From contig UYJD01000005.1 in the NCBI GenBank assembly GCA_900618795.1, positions 194,998-258,997 of the forward strand: 64,000 nt of DNA, written 5' to 3'. Position numbers and translations under genes: made by a program. The notes under the pieces are model-generated. The model did no database searches. It was not told the DNA's origin and was given only the letters and a program-made list of their open reading frames with translations. The DNA is from Cyanodermella asteris. Taxonomy: Eukaryota; Ascomycota; Lecanoromycetes; Ostropales; Stictidaceae. Of the stretch, positions 22,857-34,840 are shown piece by piece (the stretch's first letter is position 1; every line of letters starts with the position of its first letter).

Positions 22857-23201
22857 TCATGGAGCATGCCGGGGCAAGGTGTGCATTTCCCAGCGGGCGG
22901 GAGGCGAGAACGAGGCGGTCGAAGCTATCTTGCGCGGGGTGTCTGCCGTCAAGATGGTCACCATGGGTGGTTCTTTGAGGTCAGATGTGACTTGTTGGTC
23001 ATTTGCAAGGCTGCAAAGCAGACCAGTAGTAGTAATCGGGGTTTCGTAGCTGAGGTAACCTCCAAAGATTTGGATGCACTGCTGATTGGCCACGTTAATT
23101 TTGCCGCAAGTGCATAAGGGGAAGTTGGGTACTTTTGTCTCCTGACACGCCTCCACTGTCGAATGTAATATGTATCCGATCCAGATACAAACCCCTACCA
23201 T
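22857..23201 (-). CDS. Candidate small secreted cysteine-containing protein
   Basis: The frame from the ATG at 23201 has 114 codons. It starts with a short hydrophobic signal-like segment (MVGVCIWIGYILHSTVEA), then CQETKVPNFPLCTCGKINVA and NQQCIQIFGGYLSYE, with another Cys in GLLC. Five cysteines in about 45 residues after a signal-like start fit a small secreted fungal protein. After the last Cys the sequence loses character, and a GT (CAACAA|GTCACA) could be a donor to an exon I cannot place. It lies 750 bp upstream of the knottin-like gene on the same strand. Family unknown. Confidence 0.35.
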   Translation of the reverse strand: MVGVCIWIGYILHSTVEACQETKVPNFPLCTCGKINVANQQCIQIFGGYLSYETPITTTGLLCSLANDQQVTSDLKEPPMVTILTADTPRKIASTASFSPPARWEMHTLPRHAP

Positions 23202-23249
23202 CCCAGCAACCCCATGTTTCAATTGATTGAAGCAGATTATCTCGGCGCC

Positions 23250-24234
23250 TCACGAAGCAAAATCATCCCCAGCTCTTTCTGTCCCCGTCATTTTAGCCTC
23301 TCCCATTCCCGCATTGATGCCAGCTTCCGCCCCTTGACCGCGAACCATACCTTGCATCCCACCGGGCGTAGCACTACCTTGGGCAGAACCTCCTCCGCTA
23401 GCCAACCCTGATCCGCCCGGTGCCGGGGCCCTTGGACCCACCATCCAGTCCTCCATAGCCAACCACTCGCTCCAACTCCTCTCAGCCGCACTGACCTCGG
23501 GCTCCACCGCCTGCTGCAGTGGTCTCAAGAATGGTACTGTCTCCTGCCAGCCCATATCATAATCCTTCTTCACGCCCTGCCACCCCATACTTTTGGCGGC
23601 GAAAAGTAAATTCCTCCTCTCTTGCTCGTGCAGTGGCCCGATGCCCGCAGCCCAATCGTCGCCGAAGAGACCGTGCAGAACCCCGGGATAGTCGAGCCCT
23701 GTGACCACCAGTCGTCGAAGGTAGGGAAACAGGGAGATCGATGGAGGATCGGAAGAAGGAAAGGTAGGAGGAATTGGTGTGGATGTGGAGCCAGACGAGT
23801 TTAGGGGTGGAGAGGAGTACGGATTCGAGAAGCTGGGCATACGAGGGCCGGCGGATTCGGATGATCGGGCATGTACGCGAGAAGTGTGGGTTGGAGGGCT
23901 GCGTTGGCAAGGAAGAAGGATGTTCATGAAGGCAGCCATGGCTTGAACGGGAGCGGAGTGTTGCGCGTGATCAAGAAAATAGCGTTGGCAGGAAACATAT
24001 TTGGGGTGCCACTGCAAGGAATATCAGCTTGGTCTTCACCTCGAGCGCAAACATGCCACTTACTTGGAATATATCAAACTGAGAATCATCTGTTGCCGAG
24101 ACTTCGCTCTGTGAGTTTTGTTGCGAGGTTTGTGAGCTGCTGAACGCCGGATTCGTTTGAGCATAATGTTGTGCGGCCTGCTCTCGAAAATTCGTCTGTG
24201 GAGGATTCCCCATATTTGGATTGAAGAATGACAT
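23250..24234 (-). CDS. Fungal hypothetical protein, two exons
   Basis: Exon 1 (24234-24064) and exon 2 (24011-23250) are joined across a 52-bp intron (GTAAGT donor, CTGAT branch, CTTGCAG acceptor), giving about 310 residues. Exon 1 is Gln/Asn/Ser-rich (MSFFNPNMGNPPQTNFREQA). At the junction the frame reads FDIFQWHPKYVSCQRYFLDH then APVQAMAAFMNILLPCQR, which looks like a conserved helical core. The middle is Pro/Ser-rich and includes SLFPYLRRLVVTGLDYPGVL and a Trp-rich segment (RSWSEWLAMEDWMVGP). The end is Gly/Ala-rich. I do not recognise the family. No signal peptide is present, and an intracellular, perhaps nuclear, role is only a guess. Confidence 0.7.
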
Positions 24235-27200
24235 CTACCAATTACAAGAAACCTGTCAGTAAATTGCGACCAAAGATGAGGCGGAATTGACCATGTGGTT
24301 CGACATGCGTTATCGAGATGCTAGCCGGGTATTATCGATGTAGAGACCACGAAGTGGCAGAGGATCTCATGCTCAGATCGGGAGCAGTGTTCAACCCCAA
24401 ACTATCTCATGGACAGGCATTATCCGGTACCTGTTGGCTGTATTCATGGAGCTTGAGAGTGGTGGTGAAGGTACCGGGAGGAATCAACGCACTTTTAGCC
24501 GATCGTTGTATGAGGGACCGCGATCCTGGCGGTGGTCATGGCCAAAGGCATATCCAGGTTCAAAGCCCGGTATCCTTCGCCGCTTGGCCACCGGCTCCTC
24601 TTCAAGCCTTGACAACGCCGTGATGACGGTTGCGGACGTAAATATGGACAGTGGACCAAAGGGTCCGAAGGTTTTATTGACGGCGACGGGTCAGCGGTTC
24701 ACCGACGGCCAGAAACCCCAAGACACGTCTCGCGCGATCGACGGGCACTCGATAGAAGGTTTGGGAATTGGCTCGGTGAGTACCTGAGGTCAAAATTGAA
24801 GGAATGGTCGTCTTGTCGGGAGGTATATTGTTCGGATGGTGCCAATTCTTGCTGTCATCTCCACGTATTCTGGCCCGCAGTGCCTTATGAGTTCCGTCAA
24901 AGGATGGCCACAGCACTCTGACGTTCGGAATGGGCGGTGATCTAGCTCAAACGGACATTCCCGGAAACTATGCGAAGAGGTAGCGAATCCGAAAGCGTCA
25001 AGCTCTCACGATATTGGCTAGGGCCAAGGGAGCGGAAGACGCCACAATGATGGATTCCCGTGAGAGGCAAGAGAGTCGTCGGCGGAGGCAACGATCCACA
25101 ATTCATCAGGACAACGGGCGATGTCAGGGATCAGGGCTGGTCAGATGCAGGCAGGTTTTGAAGGTTGCACGAATGCAGTCAAGCGTTGCCGACCGAGCAA
25201 CTTCCGATATGAGCGTTGGATGCCTGAACTAGCAGGCTGATGGTTAAGAACCTCGATCGAATCGTGTCAGAGCCGGCCTCGAGGCCTGCGGGATCCTGGA
25301 AGCCTTTGACCGAACAAGAGAAGCTGAGTGGTGATCCGTTGGCCGGAAGGATGGATTTGTGCCACGATTGGCTATGCAGTAAATACTAGTAGCCAAGAGC
25401 TAGCGAATGATGGTGTATGATTGAGTCGGCCAAGAAGAAAACGGTGTCGCCTACCTTAGATCGGATGTTGTATTTTCTACACTGTCTCAGCTCGGATGCT
25501 GGTCTGTTTCCCACCTTGTTCAGAGCAGTAGGTACGCGGATCGTGACTTGCAGCAAGTTGTAGTACGATGTCCCTCGGCGTCTTTTAGCTCACCACTTTG
25601 CGCCCCTGCGTGTTGCGCTTAGACGCCCTGCGACAGTGAACTATACTTGCACGAACAAGTGGTGATTCATTGAGCAGCCCGGACTAAGCCGATTGCAGCA
25701 GAAACGCCTCGTCTCGTAACATTTGCGCTCACTATCACGACTTGCTGTGTGATTGGCCACAAAGCGACTGCGGAGCCTCCACTACAACCATCCGTGGTGG
25801 ATCAGACCAGTTCTTGCTCTTCACATGACCGCGATTACCCTCATCTCATTTGCACTTGCCCGGCGCCACCAAGATTGTCCCTTCAAGGTGTTGGATTTGG
25901 CTTTTCCTTTGGCCGGCTCGTTCCAGCAAGCCGGTCGATCAGGGCAATCCTGCTGTCTGGCAGCTTGAACCACACGATCTATGAGCTTACTCCGAGTTTG
26001 GAAGTGGAGTCACCCTGAACGCCACCTATTAGCTAGAAGATCCTCTCCGAATGAGCATGAACCACGCTCGCTCTATCCTAGCAGCGCCCACGTGCGTAAG
26101 AGGCGTGCTGAACCCTACTAGACAATTTAAAGATGCATCATGTTGCACTACTAACTTATGGATCGTCCGAGGTTCAACAAAATGCTGCACATCATTCTGC
26201 ATGCGAAAAGCATGGTCCACGAGGTTGAAATACGTTTGCGTGCAGTTACAAAACGACACCACGCTGCGAGCGGTGCAGACAAAATCAACTAACACGCGAG
26301 CCACTATGGCGCATCTTAACATTTGGAGTTATGTGGCGGCAAGACGGGACGAAACAGCAGCATCGCAACAACGCTTCCGATCTCGCCAAATAAAGTAAGA
26401 TTGGGCCATGCGGTTCGTAGGTGTCCATCCCAGGACTGCGTTTGTGACTGCTTGCCTCCTTGCCCTCGTCGCCAATCGATATACAAATCTTGGGTCTTGA
26501 TGTCAGCCAATAGACGTTGATTACACAGACTTTTCCTCCACAGGCAAGGACAGATCCCAGCTCGCGCACTCATGGCAAACCTGACAATGACAAATGTGTT
26601 CGCGCATCCACTTCCAAATATCGGAAGCAGTCTGAGAAGAGTTAGACTGACCTGCAGGGAACGTCGTGCTCTAATCCTGAACGGTGCTCCCCTATGGCGA
26701 ACGCCTCCAGCGGAGGCTTGATGCGGTAACATGCAAACGCCTGGTCAACCATATTCTCCTCCTCCGGCGGCTGGCCAGCGCCTCAAAGCGCCCCTTCTAG
26801 GCCGTTAATGCTCGTAGAAGTTGCGGATTGCGCACCTGCAGCATAAACTTCCGCCTACCGACAGCCGCCACTAAGGAAGGGTCTCAAGGTTTCGTGCTGA
26901 CTGCGGCGTCAGAGACCCTTGTACGTCTAGGTATCTTTGACAATAATTAGTAGTCCTTTCCAATGCCAGACACTGTTCTGATAGTGGGAGTTTCCTTGGT
27001 CATTTGTCTAAACGCCCAAGAATTACACGACGCGAGCAAGATGTCGTGCGACCTCAAGCCTCACTCTACCAGCCACCATTGCGCAACTGCGGCGTTCGAT
27101 TAATTTGAGCTGACATCGTGGTGAAGAGGCTGCTCATCGACAACGTAACACTGGGCACTAATCGATTGCGAAACCAGTCTGCGGGGCTCGATCTGAACAT

Positions 27201-28128
27201 TGCTGAACGAGCGTTCTGCTCGTGACTCGACACTGAAACCAATCGCAGGTGCGACGGTCCCACAGAAAGCTCAGGTTTATGGAACCATATTTCCATAATC
27301 ATAGGTTCGAAGAGTGAACAGGCGAGGATTGAGTCTCAGTAGCGACCTATGAGAGTGGTCTATGTCGGTCGGGAAATGTCATTGACGACTCCTCTTTACA
27401 GCTGCAGAAACAAATCCCGACTGCTTCCACGCAATACCGCTGGCGAGTCTCACTGAACAGAACCCCGTGCGGCCGGATCCATGGTTTCCCCGAAACGCCG
27501 CTTATACTGAGACAGTTATGCTCAATTTGTACGATCAAGTTGAATTCTTATGCCTGAATTTGGAAGATGAGAACCAGATACGCTTACTGCTAGGTCCGGA
27601 ATTGTTCCTGGTCACAACTGACGTCCAGTGAAGCGAAGCCCGCCATCGCTTCCTCAGTGTCGTAAAGTACAGACTCTCTGAAATTAAGCGGCTACGGGCC
27701 GCTCGTTCCATTCCTCACAGGAAGTATTCTCAAGGTAGGCAAGGAGCTACGGACGACCCAATTAACCGTAACGGGGACTAGCTCGCAGAAGGCAACTCGT
27801 AACCGCTCAAATTCGTCAAAGGTACTGGTTGGCATCACATCACTACCATGTACCCGAGCTTGGTAGACGACATTGTGTTCGACAGCACAAGCCAGTAGAG
27901 CTTAAGCTTGAGCTTGAATGCATCAAGATAGCTGTGCGGGATGGAGTTTCTGCTGGAGTTGGCGCACGGACGACGTCAGTCCAGCCGGTCACGTGCTGCT
28001 TGGCCATCATTTGCTTCGCGTCGGAATCTTCCTCACGGCGAAGACTCGTCAGCGTCATCTGCACTGCGCAGCCTACCACCGCGCAGTCTTCAACAAGCAG
28101 AGACTCGGGCGCCGAGACTTCGATCAAG
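24235..28128. other. 3.9-kb gene-poor stretch
   Basis: No ORF here exceeds about 140 codons, and none shows a domain, splice structure or coding-like composition on either strand. I see no transposon coding remnants, terminal repeats or long microsatellites. The right end includes the promoter and leader of the U1-70K gene; an in-frame open stretch from 27829 runs into its ATG. Confidence 0.5.
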
Positions 28129-29434
28129 ATGACTGACAAGCTTCCGCCCCATCTACTGCAGCTCTTCCAGCCCCGTCCCCCTCTGCGCTGGGTGCAACCC
28201 GCCGATCACGCGCCTGAGAAGCGACAGACATGCCAGATTTCAGGCGTTGCTCAGTTCCTCAACCAGAAAGAAGAATACGAACAGATTCCATATACGCCCG
28301 ACGAGAGTTGGTTCTCGAAGAAGTTGAAGGACAAGGCTGAAAAGCGCGAACGCTCTGTTGCGCTCGCGGCTGATCCTCACAAAGAGTGTATGACTTGCCG
28401 TTACTGGAGTGAGCTGCAATTCAGGACAATGACTGACTCACTGTACAGGGGACCCAACCAAGGATCCGAACGTCCGTGGAGATGCTTACAAGACGTTATT
28501 CATTGGCCGTCTCGGCTACGATGTTAGAAACGAAGACTTGGAACGCGAATTTGGACGCTTTGGCCCCATTGAGCGCATCCGGATAGTCAAAGATGAGACC
28601 AAGAAGGACCAATCTGAAGAAGACCAAAAGCTTCTCAAGGGCAAGCAACAGCGCGCCAAGCCACGCCCTCACCGTGGTTATGCATTCATTGTCTTTGAAC
28701 GCGAAAAGGACATGAAAGGTATACAGAGTCTCCGAATGTCGAGGGCACACATGATGCAACGCTTTAAGCAGAAGAGACCTGATGTGCCCGTCATTTAACT
28801 GAGATGGTGCTGACACTTTCTAGCTGCTTTCAAGGATACGGACGGAATTCGCATCAAGGACCGAAAGATACTCGTGGACGTTGAGCGTGGCCGTACTGTC
28901 GCAGACTGGAGACCCCGCCGACTCGGTGGTGGGCTTGGTGGTCGAGGATATACCCGTGCTGCTCCCGCGAAACCATTCTTTGCGGGCCCGCCGGCAGGTC
29001 CAGGTGGGTTCCGCGGCGGTGGCTTCAGAGGAGGGTTTGGCGGAGGAAGAGGAGGAGGCGGGCGATTCGGTGGCGATAGGGGCGACCGCGGTCCCGGTGG
29101 ATACGGAGGTCGTCCTGGAGGTGGCGTTGGATATCAAGGCGGAGGAGGCGGTGGGTATGGAGGTCGCCCTCCGCCAGGAGCTCCTGCAGGTCCAGGTATG
29201 GGCCGTGGTGGTTATGGCGGGATGAACGGAGATGACAGAGGTTACCGAGGCGGCGGAGGCGGTAGATTTGGCGATCGTGGAGGGCCTTCCGGCGGCAACC
29301 GTGAGCCTGTGAGACCTCGTGAAGGTGGCAGTTACCAAGATCACGACAGGCCTCGCGACGACATAGATGGATACAGCAGGAAACGTCCACAGGAAGACCA
29401 CTACGACGATCCCCGGCAAAGGCGGCGTTACTAG
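28129..29434 (+). CDS. SNP1: U1 snRNP 70-kDa protein
   Basis: Three exons: 28129-28387, 28449-28718 and 28824-29434, joined by introns of 61 bp (GTATGA, CTGAC, TACAG) and 105 bp (GTATAC, CTGAC, TCTAG), give about 379 residues. U1-70K binds stem-loop I of U1 snRNA and helps define 5' splice sites. The N-terminus [20 protein letters not shown] is the conserved U1-70K tail that wraps the snRNP core. The RRM from about residue 97 has RNP2 LFIGRL and RNP1 RGYAFIVF, with the [17 protein letters not shown] segment between and a charged Lys/Gln-rich insert before RNP1. [19 protein letters not shown] is the typical RRM end. The C-terminal third is RGG/Gly-rich and ends in DDPRQRRRY. The start was chosen by homology and sits inside a longer open frame. 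Confidence 0.95.
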
Positions 29435-30453
29435 TGACGTTGGCCTGCAACTTTATAGTCCCACGAGTGCCCCTGCGAAAATCACCAAGCAAATGTTCTC
29501 GCCTGGTAACAGCTCTTCAAACCAGGCGGCAAGCGGACTATCGTTTCTCTCTTATGGAACATTGTGGCTACTTTCGGGCCAGCCTCGGTCGCACCTCGGA
29601 TCAAATCGGCATTACGAACGGGGCTCAATGGTTTGTCTGGTGAGATGGCTTCTATCATATATCAAAACCCCTGCCATGTCATAGGCCTGGGTAAGGGGCT
29701 CGTCATCTCACGCACACAGGACTGGTGAGACACAATTGCGAGGCTTCAAAGCTTTACAGGCGCTCGACAAAGCTTCTTCGGTGCAAAAGTCGACCAAATG
29801 TCCCACCATTCTTCGATACCACCGAACAGCTATTTGGTTTGGGCTGAAGGGAGGCGTGGCTCGCGCAGAGTCATCGGCCTACCAAGATTTCGGTTCTTCA
29901 GATATTGTATTTTAGTAACTTGCTACGGTGAGTATGAGTTTGTCCAGAACGGCAGCTCGCACAGCCCCATCCAGAGACAATGTAAAAGGTAGGCCAGGTA
30001 AGCGCCCTGTTTATCCGGCAATGGAACTGTCCTGCAATGCGAAATCCTGTCCATTGGATGCCCAGGTCAGGTGGACCTCTGTCAGCATGCCAGATGCAAC
30101 GATTGCGATGGTCGAAGTCGGCAGGTCACTACAACTGCTGGCATTGCAGGGCCAAAAAATACCTCACTTCGACTGCAAATGAAGACGGCCTGCTACGTCT
30201 GATGTTCTACGCGCATCCAACATGCAGTCTTGTTCAACCAAAGCTGAGGGTTGACCGGCAATGCATCCGTGCGACGTGTGAATCGAGGCTCACTATAGCC
30301 GCAACACATAACCTTGCCAGCGTCTGGGTTATTCTGTCCTGGCTCTTGATAGCTTGCAGTGCTTCGCCTCTGAGGCTACACGTATTCATTGCTTCCATCA
30401 TATTCAACCAGTGCGTATTCATCCGCGTCTCAGTATCCGAAGGTACCAGTCGT
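29435..30453. other. Intergenic, convergent gene ends
   Basis: About 1 kb between the 3' ends of U1-70K and the cyclase-family gene. A plus-strand open frame of 186 codons (30037-30597) overlaps the antisense of the cyclase 3' exon and has no recognisable features. Confidence 0.45.
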
Positions 30454-31713
30454 TCAGAAGATGGCAAGTGCATTCGGTGGAGAACCGATCAGTCCCGGTA
30501 CGTTGAGCGGGATGCTGGTAAGCATGAAGCTGTACCTTTTCAGCTTCGCACACTGCTTAGCAAGTCCCTTGAGATTCCACAATTCGCCGATGTGTAGTCC
30601 GAATAGTGAGAGGAAATAAGGGTGAAGTACTATGTGACCTTGGTATTAGCCAGAGGAATGCGTTTACTCGACTCACCGCGCCAGTCTCATGCTCTGCCAC
30701 AGACTCACCAAGATCGTCATTCGTGCCAATCGAGCTATCCTCCTTCTCCGGCGGCAACACCTCGAAAGCAATGCTGTCTCCCGCCACCGCCGCAAAGCGT
30801 CCGTTCCAAAACCACGCGGCCGTGTCTTTGGTGCCTCTCACACCAGCCACTTCCCTCGAGGCCAGCATCTCCCGCTGCTTCTCCGGCGATTCCGCCGCCA
30901 TCATCTCCTCCATGAAGCCCGTCCGAATGATCAGCACATCGCCCCTCCTCAACTCCGTCCCCTGATGCTTCGCCACGTCTTCCAAATCCTGCGCCGTGAT
31001 CGCATAGCGTTTGAACGGACTATACTCATCCAGACCCTTCGCCTCCGCGTACGCGACATAGTCCAACAGCACACCCCTCGCCACCAGCCCGCCCCGATCG
31101 TGCCAGTGGTCCAGAGTCGGCGTCTCCTTCTCGCCGTCGTACGCCTCGCTGGCTTTCGTCAGATGCTCGCTGCTGGGATCGCTGCCGTTGTAGAACTTGC
31201 CCGTCGGCTGGTGGGCAAAGTGGATGAGACTGTCCCACTGGCTGCTGGCCTGGGTGTTGAAGTGGAGTTCGTCGTCCCAGGCGTTGATTTTGGCGCCAAT
31301 GTCTCGCTGAAAGTTGATTACTTTGTGGTCGAGGCTGCGTCGGAATCCGATGCGGAGGGCGTCGAGTGGGGCGTCCAGGGAGACCGAGGTTCCGGTTTGG
31401 ACTTCTTTGGCGGCGGCGGCGACTCGGGCTGGGGTTAGGTGGTTGAGGCAGCCGAAGATGTCTTTCTTGTCGGGCTTGTCGCTGTAATTGTGAGTGTTGT
31501 GAAGATCATGCTCGTGTGCAATAGATGACGAGCGGGGAAGTGGAGGTACACGTCAAATCAGATTACAGAAAACATGAGATAACTTCGCAGCCATCGTGGT
31601 GTGGGCAAATTAAAGAAGAGGTTGACTTACAAGACACCCCAAGCACAGCCTTGTGGCATACCTTCCACTGGCGGCAGGTCTTTGAAGTCAGGAACATCCA
31701 TGGCATCAGACAT
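30454..31713 (-). CDS. Cyclase-family hydrolase (kynurenine-formamidase-like, PF04199 type)
   Basis: Three exons: 31713-31631, 31481-30709 and 30629-30454, about 343 residues. Intron 1 has GTAAGT/TTACAG, intron 2 GTGAGT/ACATAG; both phases close exactly. The N-terminus (MSDAMDVPDFKDLPPVEGMP) is followed by DIFGCLNHLTPARVAAAAKE. The metal and active-site region NTQASSQWDSLIHFAHQPTG corresponds to the HxGTHxD region of bacterial formamidases in its fungal form. RGVLLDYVAYAE, RRGDVLIIRTGFMEEM and VAGDSIAFEVLPPE follow, and exon 3 supplies LHPYFLSLFGLHIGELWNLK and YSFMLTSIPLNVPGLIGSPP. Fungal members are annotated as putative cyclases; substrates are mostly unknown. The gene is divergent from the glycosyltransferase at 32566. 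Confidence 0.85.
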
Positions 31714-32565
31714 TCTTGTGATTGTGACTACTAGAGTGATCTTTCCGATAATGAATGGAGTCAGAATACAGGAGTGCTTGGAAGAGAAGACTGAAATTGG
31801 TCGTCGGTACACAAATCAATTGCCACGCTCGGGCTCAGAATGATGTCAGGAAAGGAGATGGATACGAGGGACAGAGCATAACAGTCGGCTTCATTCACAG
31901 AGGGCGAAGTGAAGGGCCCGGTAACAAAGTGTACGATGAACGAGATCATGGCGCTACAGTAGGCTGACCATCCTTATTCCGTGCCATCATTCTTCAGCGT
32001 GGTAGGATAATTGAGCCTTGCACAACACTTGGCGACTGTACAAGCCGTGCCACCGAAGCGGGGTCGGGGAACAACCAGGCCGGATCGAGACCAACGGCGT
32101 GGAATCAATCAATCAGATCTCAAGCCCAGTCAGTGCCAAATATTGTAGGCCTGTTGTCCTGGCTGACCGGAATAGCGAAGCTGAACGGCTGATGGCAATG
32201 ATCTTGAGCCAAAGTTTGGGAATGGTTAAGTCGAAGCTTTACGAAAGCTTATACCACCCGATCCACAGCCCTGCGCCTGCTTGGTGCTCGCCAACAATTG
32301 GATGCTGCCGGGAAGCTCTGTCAAGTTTAGCTATTATCTACCAGGCTTCAATCACATATGATATGATTCGCGACGGTCCGCAACTGAATTACCTCGCCAC
32401 ATGAGCAATGATGAGAAAGGCAGTCAGCCAATTAGCACCGGCGATAGTACCTGCTCACAATGACTCAGCTCACGAACTTCTCGAGGTCATTCACGTATTT
32501 AGGATCTGAAATCATGCGCGCACACTGCAGGTGGAATCGCTGAGACTGAAATCTGAGACTCCATA
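31714..32565. promoter_or_regulatory. Divergent intergenic region, cyclase and glycosyltransferase
   Basis: About 850 bp between divergent starts with only short random frames. It should contain both promoters; no specific element can be assigned. Confidence 0.4.
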
Positions 32566-33780
32566 ATGACTTCTTTCGCTCTTCCGGCAACCGCCACAGC
32601 TCTTCGCGAAGTCCCGCCCTTTGCATTGGATCTCCGCCCCGACGGTGAACTGTTAGCACTGTTACGTACCTACCAACCTATCACCTCCGAGAAAAATGTA
32701 TGGGCCTTTTGGGATCGTGGCATCGACACCCTCTACCCGTCCTACCGACACACAGTCCTAAACTGGATTCGAAAACTCTGTCCCACCGGCTGGACGATTC
32801 GATTGGTCGACCTACTACCAGACAGCCCAAACAACATCTACAAGTACGTCTCGTCGGAATATTTCCCAAAATGCTTCGTCGATGGCACAATGGACGGACC
32901 GAATCGCGCTCAGCACGCTTCCGATCTGGTGCGGCTACCACTGCTCTACGAACACGGTGGGGTCTGGATGGACGTCGGGAACATGCTGCACACGCATCTC
33001 GATGATCTGTTCTGGAGCCATCTTTCCGGCCCGGACGCCAAGTACGAAATGGGCGCGTGGATCATCTCCGGCCAGATCAGGCGTGCTTGGGGCAGTTTCG
33101 CCAACTTCATGCTCGCTGCGCGCAAGGGATGCATCTTCATCAGGAACTGGCATGAGGGGTACAAGAGGCTGTGGGAGGGCAGGACGAATTCGCTCAACTT
33201 TCATGAGCACCCTCTCGTACGGGAGATTGGGCTTGCGGATGGGATGGCGGATTGGTTTTCGGGGGACAAGGTGAAGAGCATGAGCGACTATGTCGCGCAC
33301 ATGCTCATCGGGGATCGGACGAAGAACCTGATCGATGCGAACACGGGGTGGAATGGACGGGAGTTCTGGGAGAACAAGGTCTTCATGGTCGAAGGGATCC
33401 GTAATGGTGTCCTTGCGGCGCTGATGACGGATTTCGAGGGACGGAAGCAAGTCGACTTTCTCACGACCCGTCTCGATGACCCAGATGTCGAGAAGAGAAG
33501 AGCAGCGGAGACGTTCGTGGTTGAGGTGCTGGAGAAAAGCCACATGTACAAGGTCTATCATGACTCTGCGGGAAGTGTGCCTGCGCTTGGAGACCTGATC
33601 AAGAAGCCGGAGTACCTGGATGCTGATCACCGGCCAGGCACTTTCGGGGAGATGTACCGGTACGGGACGGTCCACTGGCATTCGACTCGAGGTGTGGAGC
33701 GTTTGGAGCCTGTGCCTGCGGAGGAGGGGCTCATTCATGGCACGCCGACGACAACGGCTGCAGAGTGCAGCGAGCCATGA
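32566..33780 (+). CDS. Capsular-polysaccharide-type glycosyltransferase (DXD, GT32-like)
   Basis: A single exon of 404 residues. KNVWAFWDRGIDTLYPSYRH opens a GT-A fold, and RAQHASDLVRLPLLYEHGGV then WMDVGN gives the nucleotide-sugar and metal site. The usual DxD is D-V-G here, as in Caps_synth (PF05704)-type proteins where the second Asp varies. Further conserved segments are GAWIISGQIRRAWGSFANFM and YVAHMLIG. There is no N-terminal membrane anchor or signal peptide, so it is either cytosolic or needs a partner. Relatives in ascomycetes are common and mostly uncharacterised; transfer of a hexose to a glycan or small molecule is the family expectation. Confidence 0.8.
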   Translation: MTSFALPATATALREVPPFALDLRPDGELLALLRTYQPITSEKNVWAFWDRGIDTLYPSYRHTVLNWIRKLCPTGWTIRLVDLLPDSPNNIYKYVSSEYFPKCFVDGTMDGPNRAQHASDLVRLPLLYEHGGVWMDVGNMLHTHLDDLFWSHLSGPDAKYEMGAWIISGQIRRAWGSFANFMLAARKGCIFIRNWHEGYKRLWEGRTNSLNFHEHPLVREIGLADGMADWFSGDKVKSMSDYVAHMLIGDRTKNLIDANTGWNGREFWENKVFMVEGIRNGVLAALMTDFEGRKQVDFLTTRLDDPDVEKRRAAETFVVEVLEKSHMYKVYHDSAGSVPALGDLIKKPEYLDADHRPGTFGEMYRYGTVHWHSTRGVERLEPVPAEEGLIHGTPTTTAAECSEP

Positions 33781-34222
33781 GGACCTTCATTGTTCGTGTT
33801 CCTGACATTTGCATTAATCCTGCATTATTCGGGATGGGATAGATAGCTGTCTCATATAAGCTTTGATGTCGCATAGACACAAATAGGGACCTGAATCTTG
33901 AGTTGGCAAGCCGAAATATACTTGTTCTTGTCGATGGAAACGCCGTAGTTACCGGAACGTTGCTAGACATTGGTTGCCAAAAACCGGCTTTGAAAGTCTG
34001 CGATGGATTGAGGTTCGTTCGTGGAGAGCTGATCCTCTGCTGACAGCTTGACAGGGATCGTGGGCTGGCACGCCTCTGCATGACGTAAAAGTGTAACGAG
34101 CATGCGAAGCTTGAAATGCATGCGCAACGGCCATATTTCTTGTCAATGTTGCTGAAAAGACGCACAAATCTAAACATTTGATCACCGCTGTTAGATCGTT
34201 CCTACACAGATATCCTATCATC
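33781..34222. other. Intergenic, nothing recognised
   Basis: About 440 bp holding the 3' flank of the glycosyltransferase and the promoter of the small Gly-rich protein gene. Only short minus-strand frames are present. Confidence 0.4.
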
Positions 34223-34580
34223 ATGTCAAACGAAAAGAGCGACCAGCAGTCTCAGAGTGGCATCACGAATGTTCAGCTAGGCGGCGAAAGAGGTATGCGT
34301 GTTTCATTTTCGTACATTTGATCTGTATTTTGACGACATTGCAGGTCTACTGTCGCCACTCGCGGACCCTCTCGGCAATGGGCTGCAGAAAGGACTTGGG
34401 CCAGTTGGCAACGCTGTGGGGGGCCTGACACAGGGAGTGACGGGAAAGAGTACAGATCTATTATCAGGGGCAAGCCAGGCATTGGGAATCACCAAAGAGG
34501 ATGAGCAGAAGAAGAAAGAGGAAGAATATGCAAGCGTGGGCGGCAAAGAGCAGACGGCGGATAACCCTCTTGGGCTTTGA
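34223..34580 (+). CDS. Small hydrophilic Gly-rich protein
   Basis: Exon 1 (34223-34292) and exon 2 (34345-34580) flank a 52-bp intron (GTATGC donor, TTGACGAC branch region, TTGCAG acceptor), giving 101 residues. The centre has an alternating pattern, LADPLGNGLQKGLGPVGNAV followed by GGLTQGVTGKS, which could form an amphipathic helix or glycine-zipper-like strand. The end is charged (KEDEQKKKEEEYASVGGKE). It has no signal peptide. Similar short proteins are widespread in ascomycetes without assigned function; a stress or LEA-like role is a guess from composition only. Confidence 0.7.
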
Positions 34581-34840
34581 AAATCAATTCGCGGTTCATC
34601 TTTGGCAGCACTTTCGCACTGTCAAATTGGAGTGCTTAGAACATCCGTGAGTCGTTCAACGGATCGACTTCACCAACCGACAAGTGTATTCTGAATTAAT
34701 TTCTCGGCGTGTTCGATTTCAAATCTCATGGGGTTTGGACATCAGAGGGTGGTGAGATGATAGATTAAATTCATTGAGGGTGTTTGCTTAGAAATTCCCT
34801 CTCTATTGTACAGGTCCGCTTAGCTTCCCGGTTGTCGGTC

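Noticed and set aside
30037-30597. 186-codon plus-strand frame
   Set aside because: Overlaps the antisense of the cyclase 3' exon, which is well supported by family sequence.
32935-33738. 267-codon minus-strand frame
   Set aside because: Antisense shadow of the GC-rich glycosyltransferase gene.
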